Part shown: positions 36,601 through 45,249 of the stretch, in pieces | How positions within the stretch are numbered: position 1 is the first letter of the stretch | Layout: each line of letters begins with the position of its first letter | Source: Closterium sp. Naga37s-1 | Lineage: Eukaryota; Streptophyta; Zygnematophyceae; Desmidiales; Closteriaceae | Assembly (NCBI GenBank): GCA_947471745.1 | Contig: CANJKZ010000960.1 | Span: 1,054,001 to 1,118,000, forward strand | Direction: 5' to 3' | Length of the DNA stretch: 64,000 nucleotides | The notes under the pieces: generated by a model | Databases searched by the model: none | Told to the model about the DNA's origin: nothing | The model's input: the letters and a program-made list of their open reading frames with translations, nothing else | Program-made: the position numbers and the translations under genes

Positions 36601-38836
36601 TCGCTCCCGAACAACGCATCACCGCACCTGCTCTGGACAGGAAAATTGGGCAACACAAAAGTGTTACGATTTTTCGGGTGCATTACCGACCGCACACTGC
36701 GAGAGCCGGAAGATTTTCTCAACGTGCACAGTGGGGACTACACCTGGGCATCGAAAAGCATTTCAACACATGGAAGATTTTCGACATCCACTCGAAGGAA
36801 ACAATAGCAGCACATGATGTCATTTTCTATGAGCGACTCACTCTTCAAACGTACCTGGACAACCTGGCAGCAAATCGAGACCTCACGGGCAGCTTCCGTG
36901 GCAACCGAGCTTTCGCTTCATCCGCAGACGAAGCTGACTGGGACGAGCAGAACGTGGATGGAGCTTCGGAAGAAGCCGGACCTCTTCCGTACTGCTCTGT
37001 GAACATCCCCATGGACGACGACAACCCTCGCGAAAGTGTCAAAGACGAAACCTACTTCGACTTCGCCGACACCGGTTACGTTACACCCCAACCGGTCGAC
37101 ACCAACATCTCCGAACGCATAGGACCAAATTTCTTACCGGATCCAGAAGCGGGAGATGAAGCAGCTTATCCGGAGGACACAAATCTCCCCCGCTACACAC
37201 AAAGATGACTGCAGATACTGGGACTCGTCACCGCTGTCCACGGAGCAGCACCACCTAAGGAGCCTGCCAACATTCAGCAGGCTCTGGGGGGGGAACATAG
37301 GGAAAAATGGCGCGAGGCCATGGACAAAGAGTTAAAGGCGCTGCAAGAACGCAACACCTGGAAAGTCGTGCCTATCGGAGTGGCACGCAACAAGACCATT
37401 CTCACGGGAAAATGGGTTTTCCGCGTGAAAACAAAAGCCGGCGGAACAATCGACAAATTCAAGGCACGTTGGGTCGTGCGTGGCTTTGACCAAGAACAAG
37501 GACGAGACTTCACGGAAACATTTGCACCAGTAAGCCGACATACCTCACTGCGGATTCTCCTCACGATAGCCGCCATGAACCGGAAGAAACTTCGGCAAAT
37601 CGACGTCGCCAATGCATTCCTCTACGCCCCCGTCGATGGTGAGATCTTCGTCGAACTCCCACACGGGTCTAATGCAGACCCCAACCAAGTCTGTCAGCTG
37701 GAAAAATCACTGTACGGCATCAAACAAGCCCCGAGACTGTGGCAGCAACATCTTCACGCCCGCCTAATCCGCATCGGATTCCTCCAACTACCGCACGACC
37801 AAGGGATGTACCGACTTACGAAGGGTACTAACTACATCCTACTCATCGTCTACGTAGACGACCTCCTCTACATAGGCTCCACCGACGCCATAACGACCTG
37901 GTTTGAAGGGGAGCTGCAGCAGGATCTCACACTCACCGTCGCGACTACTGTGACACAGTACCTGGGACTGAACTTTCAAGACGGCGACAACGCAATCTAC
38001 CTCAGCGCCGAAAAGTACACGGACACTATCGCTAAACGATTCGGACTCACTCCAACCATCATCTCCACGCCATACCGCTACAACGACGGAAACCACAAAG
38101 TCTCCGCCCTACTCAAGCCCGCCGACATCCGCAACTATCAACGAAAGTCAGGCTGCCTACTCTTCGCAGCCGTTACCTGCCGACCGGATCTATCCTACTC
38201 AGCTAGTCAACTCGCTACCTACCTCAAGAAGCCTTAAGCAGAGCACATGCTTGAACTCGACCGAGCACTTCACTACCTCATCAGCACTCCGACGATCGGA
38301 CTAACCTACCACAAAACCGGAGCTACAACACCTAAGTTAATCGGCCACGTCGAAGCCGATCACGCTGGAGACCCCGACAACAGACGATCTCGAACTTGCT
38401 ACATCTATAGACTCGAACCTATCGGCCCTATCTCATGGCAGTCGAACAAGCAAGAGCTAATCGCTCTCTCCTCAGCAGAAGCAGAATATATTGCACTCTG
38501 CTCAGCCACCAAGGAAGGGCTATATCTTCAAGAATTGCTGGAGGAAGCAAAGTTGGCTCAGTTACCCAACTTCTCCCTCTTCTGCGACAACCAATCGGCC
38601 ATTCGCATAGCGAACAAGAATGGATTCGCGAATCGAACGAAGCACATCGCCCTCCGGTACTTCTTCGTAAAAGACGAAATCGAGAAGGGAAGACTCGAAT
38701 TATCCTACTGTCCCACATCCGAGATGGCAGCCGATTACTTGACCAAGAAACTCGGAAAACAGAAGTTCGAGTACTGCATGCTGCTGACTGGACAAGGACA
38801 CGTCATCAGCAGCGACACTCCAGAAGCGAAGGGGAG
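33603..38836 (+). pseudogene. H gag-pol remnant
   Basis: Gag has a Gln/Asn-rich N-terminus, a core FDGKDFYTWSFEFELMMEGA, and the knuckle CHLCKTSGHPRTHC. Protease region: DTWFLDSCSGQHMCSSGRFF. Pre-integrase is RHERLGHPSDTTLNN. Integrase has MITFIDAATRYVW, FQSDGGGEYQ and QQGVAERMNKT. Reverse transcriptase has WVFRVKTKAGGTIDKFKARW, IDVANAFLYAPVDGEI, SLYGIKQAPRLW and IVYVDDLLYIGS. RNase H has SAEAEYIALCSATKEG, LFCDNQSAIRIANK and TKHIALRYFFVKDEIEKG. Less GC-rich than the A/B families. Broken around six times. Confidence 0.85.
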
Positions 38837-39273
38837 TGTTGGAAACAAGCAACTTAAATGCTTCTGAAGTATCGAAGTATCGACACGAAACGAAGCAAAC
38901 TACAGTGAAGCAATACGAGTCAACAAAAGCAACAGCTGGAGGTTACGAGAAGGTCAAAGGTCACTAACCTTTGACTCGACGAAAAATACAGTACGACAGC
39001 AAGGACACATAACTGACTCGATACTGAGCAGTTACCCAAGTCGGCACTGTATCGAGCCGCAACAGCAAAACAGTTAAAGTAGAACTTTTCGTATTCCTTT
39101 GTAATCATATAAAAACCTTGTTCTCTGCTATTATCAACTCATCTTGTTCTCACACACCAGTACAAGGTGGTTCAGCAACTCTGATATTAAAACGCTTCCG
39201 CAAACTACAACATCCCTACTTCAACCACAGATCTTAGCCTTGAAAGATCCTAAGGGCTTTTCTCAGCCCAACA
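38837..39273 (+). repeat. 3' LTR of H (437 bp)
   Basis: Partner of 33108-33547, preceded by the polypurine tract gaagcgaaggggag (38823-38836). Confidence 0.92.
39108..39115 (+). promoter_or_regulatory. TATA box in H 3' LTR, facing the downstream ORF
   Basis: TATAAAAA in the 3' LTR. A transcript started here would leave the element and run straight into the frame at 39279, about 165 bp downstream. Whether it is active is unknown. Confidence 0.45.
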
Positions 39274-39278
39274 CCCAG

Positions 39279-39572
39279 ATGCACATTCTCTGCCAAACTC
39301 TTCAAACCCGTATTGTACGTGCTGCTGCTGCTCTGGTTCTCATGCCATCGCTCGCGGCGCCTAATGCAGAGGCAAGTTGTGAGCCTTACTGCTTTGGTGA
39401 GTATTTTGGCATCTGTAAGTGCTACTGCTACATGAAGCGAAATGATTCCGCTATTGAGAGACATTGCAACATCTGTGGCAATCAGACCGCGGCAGGCACT
39501 GAGCATAGCACTGCAGCCCAGTGCCTTGGTCGGCTTAGCTGTATGTCTAGTACCAAACCACTTTTGATATGA
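39279..39572 (+). CDS. Small cysteine-rich, possibly secreted protein
   Basis: A 97-residue frame beginning MHILCQTLQTRIVRAAAALV. Basic residues followed by a hydrophobic run (AAAALVLMPSLAAPNAEA) resemble a signal peptide with cleavage after AEA. The mature part starts SCEPYCFGEYFGICKCYCY and continues to HCNICGNQ, with Cys spacing C-x3-C-x7-C-x-C-x-C-x12-C-x2-C and two later Cys. I do not recognise the family. The ATG lies five bases beyond the H 3' LTR, and the frame stays open upstream into the LTR to 39144. A good splice-donor sequence (ggtgagt, near 39396) lies inside the frame, so it could be one exon of a larger gene cut off by H. Confidence 0.35.
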   Translation: MHILCQTLQTRIVRAAAALVLMPSLAAPNAEASCEPYCFGEYFGICKCYCYMKRNDSAIERHCNICGNQTAAGTEHSTAAQCLGRLSCMSSTKPLLI

Positions 39573-39734
39573 ACGGGCAAGCTCAGCAGGGGACAAGGGT
39601 CAAGGTCAGCAGCGGACAACAAGAGGAAGGCTTGTCAAATGATTCACATACATGGAGGGGCCTGACCTGACTCCTGAGGGAAACACTGACACAAGTGGGC
39701 GAGCACTGACACAAGTGGGCGAGCACCGACTTGC

Positions 39735-41669
39735 TCATACAGTATACAGTACATACAAGGGATACCCGTATTGGGGAACCGTTGCCTGCCAAGGGTTGAA
39801 GCCCGACTTGGCAACGAGGCTGGAGCCGCCAGAAGCTGTGTTCATGCGCGACGTGGGGCACGCCAAGGCAAACTTGTATGTCTTCTTGTACTCGCCCGCC
39901 CTTGTCTTGGCGGTGTTCTTGGCTGTGTACGTGAGCCACGCCTCCGATGCCGCCACGCCTGCCGTGATGGGCAGCGCCGGGAAGTCCTGCTCCCACACAG
40001 CAGCCCGGGTGCCGGCCTTGATGCTGGTGGGCAGCACAACGAAGCGGCCCTGGGTTGCGGTGCTGGCGGTGAGAGTGAGGTCTAGGGTGCTGCCGGAGTT
40101 ATCGATGACGGCATACGACGAGTAGTCCTGCGTGCCGCCCTCCACCACGTCCTGCGCCTTGGCGCCCACGTCGGGCGCGATGCTGTACGTGGCGCCGCTG
40201 CGAATCACCTTCTTGAGGCTGCCCTGCAGTGTGGGCATGTCGATGGTGAGGAAGCTGAACGCCTTGCTGCCGCTCACGAGGTCGGGGGCGCCCGCGCACT
40301 CGAACCCTGTGTTGATGTAGTTCGCAACCACGGGGTTCACCAGCCCGCGCACCGGCACGTGCGTGTGCTCGTACACAACCAGGCTCGCCCCCGACTCCAG
40401 CGCTTGCTTGGTGGCGAACCACCCCATGTAGCTCGAGTCAATGTCCGCCCACAGCGCCTTGAGCGCCACCTACACGCCAGCAGCGCCGCCCCCGTTCTCC
40501 TGGATCCACCTCTGGAAGAGCAGCGCGTAATCTTGCTTCGCCTCCGCAATCGTCGTCGTTGTGCCGTCCAACATGATGATCTCTGCGCTCTGATTGGCTC
40601 CGTAGACGCGCGCGCAGGCGTCGAGCACCTGAGGGGCGACGGAGTAGTTGCCCGCCTGGATGCCGAGCAGGATGGGCAGCAAGTAGCTGCTCGTCTTGCT
40701 CCTGCTGGGGGTCCCCAGATTCTGCAGGTCGCCCACTGTGGTGTTGGGTGGCAGGTTGGCGGCCCAGTATGAGGAGATGACCCGAGAGACGAAGTGCCCC
40801 GGGGGCAGTGGCGCCCACTTGCTGCTCTTGTCCGGCGCGTTGAAGATGGCCACCTCGTGCCCGTGCGCGATCACCACGCGCGTGTCGCCGCCCGGGCTGT
40901 AGCTCCGCGCAGCGAACTTGACGTAGTGTCCCCCCGGGGACCTGATCTGCGCCACGTCAGCGGCGGTGAGGTGCATGTCGTGGTTGCCAGGGATGAAGGT
41001 GACGCGCCCCCCCAGCGCGTCCAGCACGCGCGAGAAGCCGCCCGTGGGCCCGAAGAGGTTGGGGTTGGCAGCGAGGATGGTGGCGAGGGAGGGGGGTCGC
41101 ACGTGGAAGGGGTAGTACCAGAACTCGAAGATGTCGCCCGCCAGCACCAGCTCTGCGATGGACTCGTTGTGCGCCACCACGTCGTCCAGGATGGCCAGCA
41201 GGTGCCCCTCGTGCACGTGCGACTTGTAGTTCTGCCTGGGGCTGCCGTCGCGGATGTGGATGTCGCTCAGCACCACCACCAGCTTCTTCAAACCCCACGC
41301 CGCCGCTGCCACTGGCGCAACCTGCACCATCTCCCTCCGCGCGGCGTCCTGACCCGCCGTAGCGCCGCCGCTAGAGGACAGGGCCTGCAAGGCACCGGCG
41401 AGCAAGGGGGGAAAACGATAAGGAGACCTTGCAGCGAGACTAGTAGTCGATGTCTGTGCGTGATCATGTCTGACATATGCAGCAGACAAAAGACATCCCT
41501 TACAACGAAGCAGCAAACGGTGTTCATATATCATAGTGTCTGACACTACTATTTAAGGGCTGTAGTAAAGGCTCACCTGGGCAAGCGGGCTGCGCAGTGC
41601 GGCTCTCTTGGCGGAAGCCGCGGCGAGGGAGACGAGCAGCAGCACGGCGGCTGCAGCGGCGAACTTCAT
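39735..41669 (-). CDS. Secreted calcineurin-like metallophosphoesterase (LpxH-type), two exons, one in-frame TAG
   Basis: Exon 1 (41669-41577) encodes a signal peptide, MKFAAAAAVLLLVSLAAASA, plus 11 residues, ending CAG/GTGAGC. The 192-bp intron (41576-41385) ends ccttgcag. Exon 2 continues in phase. The five metallophosphoesterase motifs are visible: SDIHI (D72, H74), GDIFEF (D115), GNHD (N165, H166), HGHE (H205, H207) and EHTHVP (H371, H373). This is the ligand set of the calcineurin-like superfamily. GDIFEFWYY recalls LpxH-type UDP-diacylglucosamine hydrolases, but the substrate is unknown. A C-terminal region of about 200 residues, probably beta-rich, follows to the TGA at 39737-39735. 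A single in-frame TAG (40472-40470, codon 336) separates the last metal-binding motif from the rest, while the frame stays open for 244 codons beyond. It is either a recent nonsense allele or a base-calling error. Full length would be about 580 residues. Confidence 0.8.
41385..41576 (-). other. Intron of the metallophosphoesterase gene
   Basis: 192 bp, gtgagc...ccttgcag on the minus strand. It joins codon 31 (CAG) to codon 32 (GCC) in phase 0. The branch region is pyrimidine-rich (cgttttccccccttgctc). Confidence 0.75.
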
Positions 41670-41766
41670 GGCGGCCGGACGCGCTGCCTGGGAGCACAAC
41701 GACGTGTGGGGGTGAATCTCTGAGTGGAATTGCGCGATTCTCTCATCGGTGAGGGGCTTCCAGTTC

Positions 41767-41772
41767 TTTATA
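41767..41772 (-). promoter_or_regulatory. TATA box of the metallophosphoesterase gene
   Basis: TATAAA on the minus strand (context gctataaagaac), 98 bp upstream of the ATG. A start site near 41738 would give a ~70-bp 5' leader. Confidence 0.6.
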
Positions 41773-41789
41773 GCACAGTCACTGTGCTA
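41771..41789. promoter_or_regulatory. Perfect 19-bp palindrome abutting the TATA box
   Basis: tagcacagt-c-actgtgcta is a perfect 9-1-9 inverted repeat whose inner edge overlaps the first two bases of the TATA box. It has the shape of a dimer-binding operator. No known factor is assigned. Confidence 0.4.
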
Positions 41790-42942
41790 ACTCCCTGCGC
41801 CCACGTGGTCAAGCGTTTTGACACTAGTGTGGTCTGTGTGCCATGGGCCCAGTCCGTGCTGGATGGCCTACGCTAACATCAAAACGATTGACTTGACGCG
41901 TCGCGTCCACCACCAATCGCGCTGCAGAGCTTTTCGGGTCGAGCATTTTGTTGTTTGGCGCTAACTGCTAACTAGTAGTTGCTGCGTGAACCTGCGTTTT
42001 ATCGAGCTCACCGATGCATATCGTGAAACCGTGACTACCAACCTCATATTTGAAAACACAAACTCAAACCTCCCAAACCAGCATCTCAGCCCCCAACAAC
42101 ACGTCACCGCACAGCATCTAGAAACACCACCACCCCACCCCCCACTCTTCCGCCCCAACTTTCAGAACCTATCTCGAAATGGTCTACACCTGATGCTCAT
42201 TAGTCACACGCAAAGTTTGCCTTATCAAAGGGTCTGAAGCACATGCTTTTCGCCTACTCCAAAATTCGCCACGGGGAAAAAAGGGATTGTATTGGGTCTC
42301 TTGGTAAAATTCAATATATCACAAAGGGACGGATGACAGCGCGATAAGCTGTGTGATCAGCGCGATAAGAAGGGGGCTTGTACCATGCATTCAACTACCC
42401 ATGCTGAATTACAATAGGGACAAGCAAAGTGAATGGGCAGAGCGAATTCGCGTGCATTGGCTGACCGTCATGTGTACTACCTACCGTATAGTCTCCTCTT
42501 ACCCGTTTAATGAATAAACCATGGATTTGCTTATGGACATTCCTGCCATTTTCTCTTTGTTTGGTGGATGAAATATACATTATACAAGATCCGCAGTCGT
42601 AATTGATTGGGAGGAAGGGGGAAAATGTTCAGACGGCCGTTCATTCCTCCCTTTTGCCCCCCCTTTCCTCTGCTCGTATTTATTATTACCTGCCCGACCT
42701 ATCGCCAGAATCTCCTGTTCTGGGAAGCAAACGTGAAGCGTTTTTACGCTAGCGTCAAGGACGATTTGACGCGTCAATTCTACCATAATAGTAGTGCACA
42801 CTTGGCGTAGGAGTTATCTGGCTGGTGCATGGGATTGCTTGCAACCTGTCCACGACTTGACTCGCCTAGCTCACATTGCCTCTCACCAGCCAACCAGTGT
42901 GCGCAAGCCGATTCGAGTGCGAGTCACGGAATCGCCGAAAGC
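41790..42942. other. Intergenic, no gene recognised
   Basis: AT-richer unique sequence upstream of the metallophosphoesterase gene, up to element F. An 83-codon plus-strand frame (41986-42237) has Asn/Pro/His-biased composition and no domain. A gcgcgataag pair (42338 and 42359) is a minor local repeat. Confidence 0.45.
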
Positions 42943-42947
42943 AATCG

Positions 42948-43124
42948 TGTTGAGATAGTAAGCACAAGTAGGAGCCTTAGCTAGGTAAGCCCTAGCTAGG
43001 CAAGAGAGAATAAGCAGAGGAGGGTGTTCACTAGAAAGCAGCAGGATACATATAGGAAACCCTAAGGGGTTGTACTCGCTATAGAGTACCCCACTGCAGG
43101 CTAGAGAACAATAACATTCTGACA
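42948..43124 (-). repeat. 3' LTR of F (177 bp)
   Basis: Minus-strand tgtcagaatg...tctcaaca. One base differs from 44283-44459. Confidence 0.92.
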
Positions 43125-43789
43125 CACCCCCATAGTCAAAGTGGGGTATAATCAGCAGAGCAAGTAGTCCTAGAGCAGGTATAGCAGGAGTTCACAATAG
43201 TGAGCAAAGCTAGAGTTAATCACAGCGGGCAAGTGAGGAGGAGGAGGAACTGTGGAGGGAGAGAAGATGCGAGGCAACGACTGAAGCTGCACACGGGCAC
43301 AGGAGCGGCTGACTCAGTGGCTACCGAAGCAAGGGCGACGGACTACTGGAGTGACAGGCTCCGCGGCTATAGACGAGCGGCAGGAACAACGGACCCACTG
43401 GCGACTGGTGCAACAGGCTCACTGGCTACCGAAGCAAGGACGACGGACTACAGTCGCTGCAGGCGACACGACAGCTACGTTCACACAACCTCCTCCAACT
43501 GCCCCACACCCTCGACACAAACCCCTTGCTGAACCCTAGCTCCACTCCCACGGCACCCCACTTAAACCCTGAACCCTAGGCTCCCACACACCCACCCCCC
43601 TCAGCGGCAGCTGCAGCAGTGGGAGACCAGGGAGGAGGAGGAGCAAGGGGAGTAACACACAACCGCCACCCCCACACTCCTCACCCCCAAACCCTAATTC
43701 AGGAGAACGGGCAGCAGCAGGGGTGGGGCACCGTCAGAAGCACGGGGGACAGCGAACAGCTCAGGGACAGAGAGGAACGGGCCGCCCAC

Positions 43790-44210
43790 GGGCCTGGCAC
43801 AGCCCGACGAACCGCGCGCAGGCGGCCCGAGCCGCGCGCGGGCCTGGCGCAGCCCGTACGGGCCGCGCGCGGGCCTGGCGCAGCCCGTACGGGCCGCGCG
43901 CGGGCCGGGCGCAGCCCGTACGGGCCGCGCTCGGGGCTAGCGCAGCCCGCGCTGGCCAGGACGGGCGACGGGGGACGACGGGCTGGTCCCCGTCGCCCGT
44001 CGAAGCGCCCCCCGGGGGCGACGCGCGGACCGACGGGGCAGAAGGCCGCCGCGCGCCTCGGGGCGCACGGCGGGCAGAGAACCGCCGCACGCCCCGGGGC
44101 GCACGGCGGGCAGAAAACCGCCGCGCGCCTCGGGGCGCACGGCGGGCAGAAAACCGCCGCACGCTCCGAGCGCGCGGCGGGAAGAGAAATCCGTCGCACG
44201 CCACGGGGCG
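43790..44210. repeat. GC-rich tandem repeats inside F
   Basis: Two successive arrays. One is built on gcgggcctggcgcagcccgt (about 43798-43945), with a ~29-bp period and self-complementary cgtacg/gcgcgc pieces. The other is built on cggggcgcacggcgggcaga (about 44050-44180), with a ~36-bp period. Both lie where related elements carry their leader repeats. Confidence 0.75.
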
Positions 44211-44282
44211 TGCAACATACAGAGTAGCAGCGGAAGCAGTTAGGTGGGCCCACATGCCAGGAGCGTAGATGCTCTGATACCA

Positions 44283-44459
44283 TGTTGAGATAGTAAGCAC
44301 AAGTAGGAGCCTTAGCTAGGTAAGCCCTAGCTAGGCAAGAGAGAATAAGCAAAGGAGGGTGTTCACTAGAAAGCAGCAGGATACATATAGGAAACCCTAA
44401 GGGGTTGTACTCGCTATAGAGTACCCCACTGCAGGCTAGAGAACAATAACATTCTGACA
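44283..44459 (-). repeat. 5' LTR of F (177 bp)
   Basis: Partner of 42948-43124. The primer site complement immediately precedes it on the plus strand. Confidence 0.92.
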
Positions 44460-44464
44460 AATCG

Positions 44465-44646
44465 ACGCTGCCGCAACACCCACAACGCTTTTCGTTGGTC
44501 TTACAGGTCGCCGCCCAATCAGCTGACATCGTCACACCAAGTTTTGCACTCCGGTCCCTGGCTTAAAACCCCCCTCTCTCAATTCCCCCCTAACCCCCCC
44601 TTCTTCCCTCTAAGGTACGAGGTGTTCCAGTGTGCGCCAAGCGCAG
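44465..44646. other. Short host stretch with promoter-like elements
   Basis: Between F and G. Contains CCAAT (44515-44519), a TGACATCGTCA palindrome-like site (44524-44534), a weak ttaaaa and a long pyrimidine tract ending ctctaag followed by gtacgaggtgttccag. It could be a promoter or an exon edge of a host gene cut by G, but nothing is recognisable as protein. Confidence 0.25.
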
Positions 44647-44783
44647 TGTCAAACTATATTTTCTATAGTTTCATATGTGTTAGTCTATGTGTCACATGTT
44701 TCTGCTAGCACTGTTAGGGTTTGGTATATCTATGCTCGTATATCTCATTTCTAGTCATTAATTCTCTCGTTCAGTTCTTGACA
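44647..44783 (+). repeat. LTR of G (137 bp)
   Basis: tgtcaaactata...cttgaca. The same length as, and roughly 70% like, the inverted LTR at 49884-50020. Confidence 0.7.
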
Positions 44784-44916
44784 AGGTATCGAGCGTAGTT
44801 CGATCCGATGGGCACACCGCCTCACGCCCTGCCCTAGCCCATTCGCACCCCGTCGCCCGTAACGCCCCGTCATCCCGTTGCCCGTTTGCACCCCGTCCCC
44901 CGTAGCGCCTCGTCCT

Positions 44917-45048
44917 TGTCAAACTTATATGCTATAGTCTGTTTAGGCTGTAGTGGGGTAGTTCATATAGGGTACAACACTTTTAGGTTTCCTACTTGTA
45001 CCCACCTGCTTGCTAGTTCAGTCCATTCCTTCCTTCACTATTCTGACA
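44917..45048 (+). repeat. 5' LTR of B1 (132 bp)
   Basis: tgtcaaacttatatgc...ttctgaca. Identical to 47326-47457. Confidence 0.95.
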
Positions 45049-45099
45049 TGGTATTCTGAGCAGGTTCCCTAGTGGGAACGTTTTTTTAGGGCCCACCAC
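45049..45099 (+). promoter_or_regulatory. Primer-like site, hairpin and GGGCCCACCAC motif of B1
   Basis: TGGTATTCTGAGC at 45049 departs from TGGTATCAGAGC in the middle. The hairpin GTTCCC-tagt-GGGAAC is at 45064-45079, followed by a T-run and GGGCCCACCAC. The stem sequence differs from that of A1/A2 (GGTCC/GGACC), yet pairing is kept. Confidence 0.65.
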
Positions 45100-45249
45100 G
45101 ATTTTTTTTCCTGCCCTGCCCGAAGCGCGCCTCGCGCCTGCCTCACCCGCGCCGTCGCGCGCCCTGCCCTAGTACGGCCCGTCGCGGCCCTGCCTTCGCT
45201 GGCCCGTCGCGGCCCTGCCTTCGCCGCCCGTCTTCTGGCCACTGCTCTC

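Larger units (their letters stand above)
33108..39273 (+). mobile_element. Ty1/copia element H, both LTRs present
   Basis: A 6166-bp copia element with 5' LTR 33108-33547, primer site TGGTATGAGAGC at 33548, gag from 33603, knuckle 34725-34766, protease near 35075, integrase about 35840-36560, reverse transcriptase about 37260-38110, RNase H 38330-38790, polypurine tract 38823-38836 and 3' LTR 38837-39273. The flanks ccaag (33103-33107) and cccag (39274-39278) look like a slightly decayed target duplication. The LTRs differ at about 13 positions plus one small indel (about 3%), so it is clearly older than B1 or F. Structurally whole, but coding is broken around six times. Confidence 0.9.
42948..44459 (-). 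mobile_element. F: short non-coding LTR element (TRIM/LARD-like), young
   Basis: A 1512-bp minus-strand element with 177-bp LTRs (44283-44459 as 5', 42948-43124 as 3') differing at one position. The target duplication aatcg is perfect (42943-42947 and 44460-44464). It has the canonical primer site TGGTATCAGAGC (complement of 44271-44282) and a polypurine tract next to the 3' LTR (gactatgggggtg, complement of 43125-43137). The interior is GC-rich leader-type sequence with tandem repeats and no gag or pol. LTR core and polypurine tract resemble the B family, so B-type proteins are the likely helper (inference). It looks structurally whole and recent. Confidence 0.9.

Noticed and set aside
40470-40512. 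A 40-bp GT-AG intron that would remove the in-frame TAG of the phosphoesterase
   Set aside because: Too short, no pyrimidine tract, and splicing it would put the conserved downstream motif out of frame.
41986-42237. 83-codon plus-strand frame upstream of the phosphoesterase
   Set aside because: Biased Asn/Pro/His composition, no recognisable domain, no splice or promoter support.
43619-44300. Long Arg/Gly/Ala-rich frames on both strands inside F
   Set aside because: They follow from the GC-rich tandem repeats of the element interior and match no protein family.
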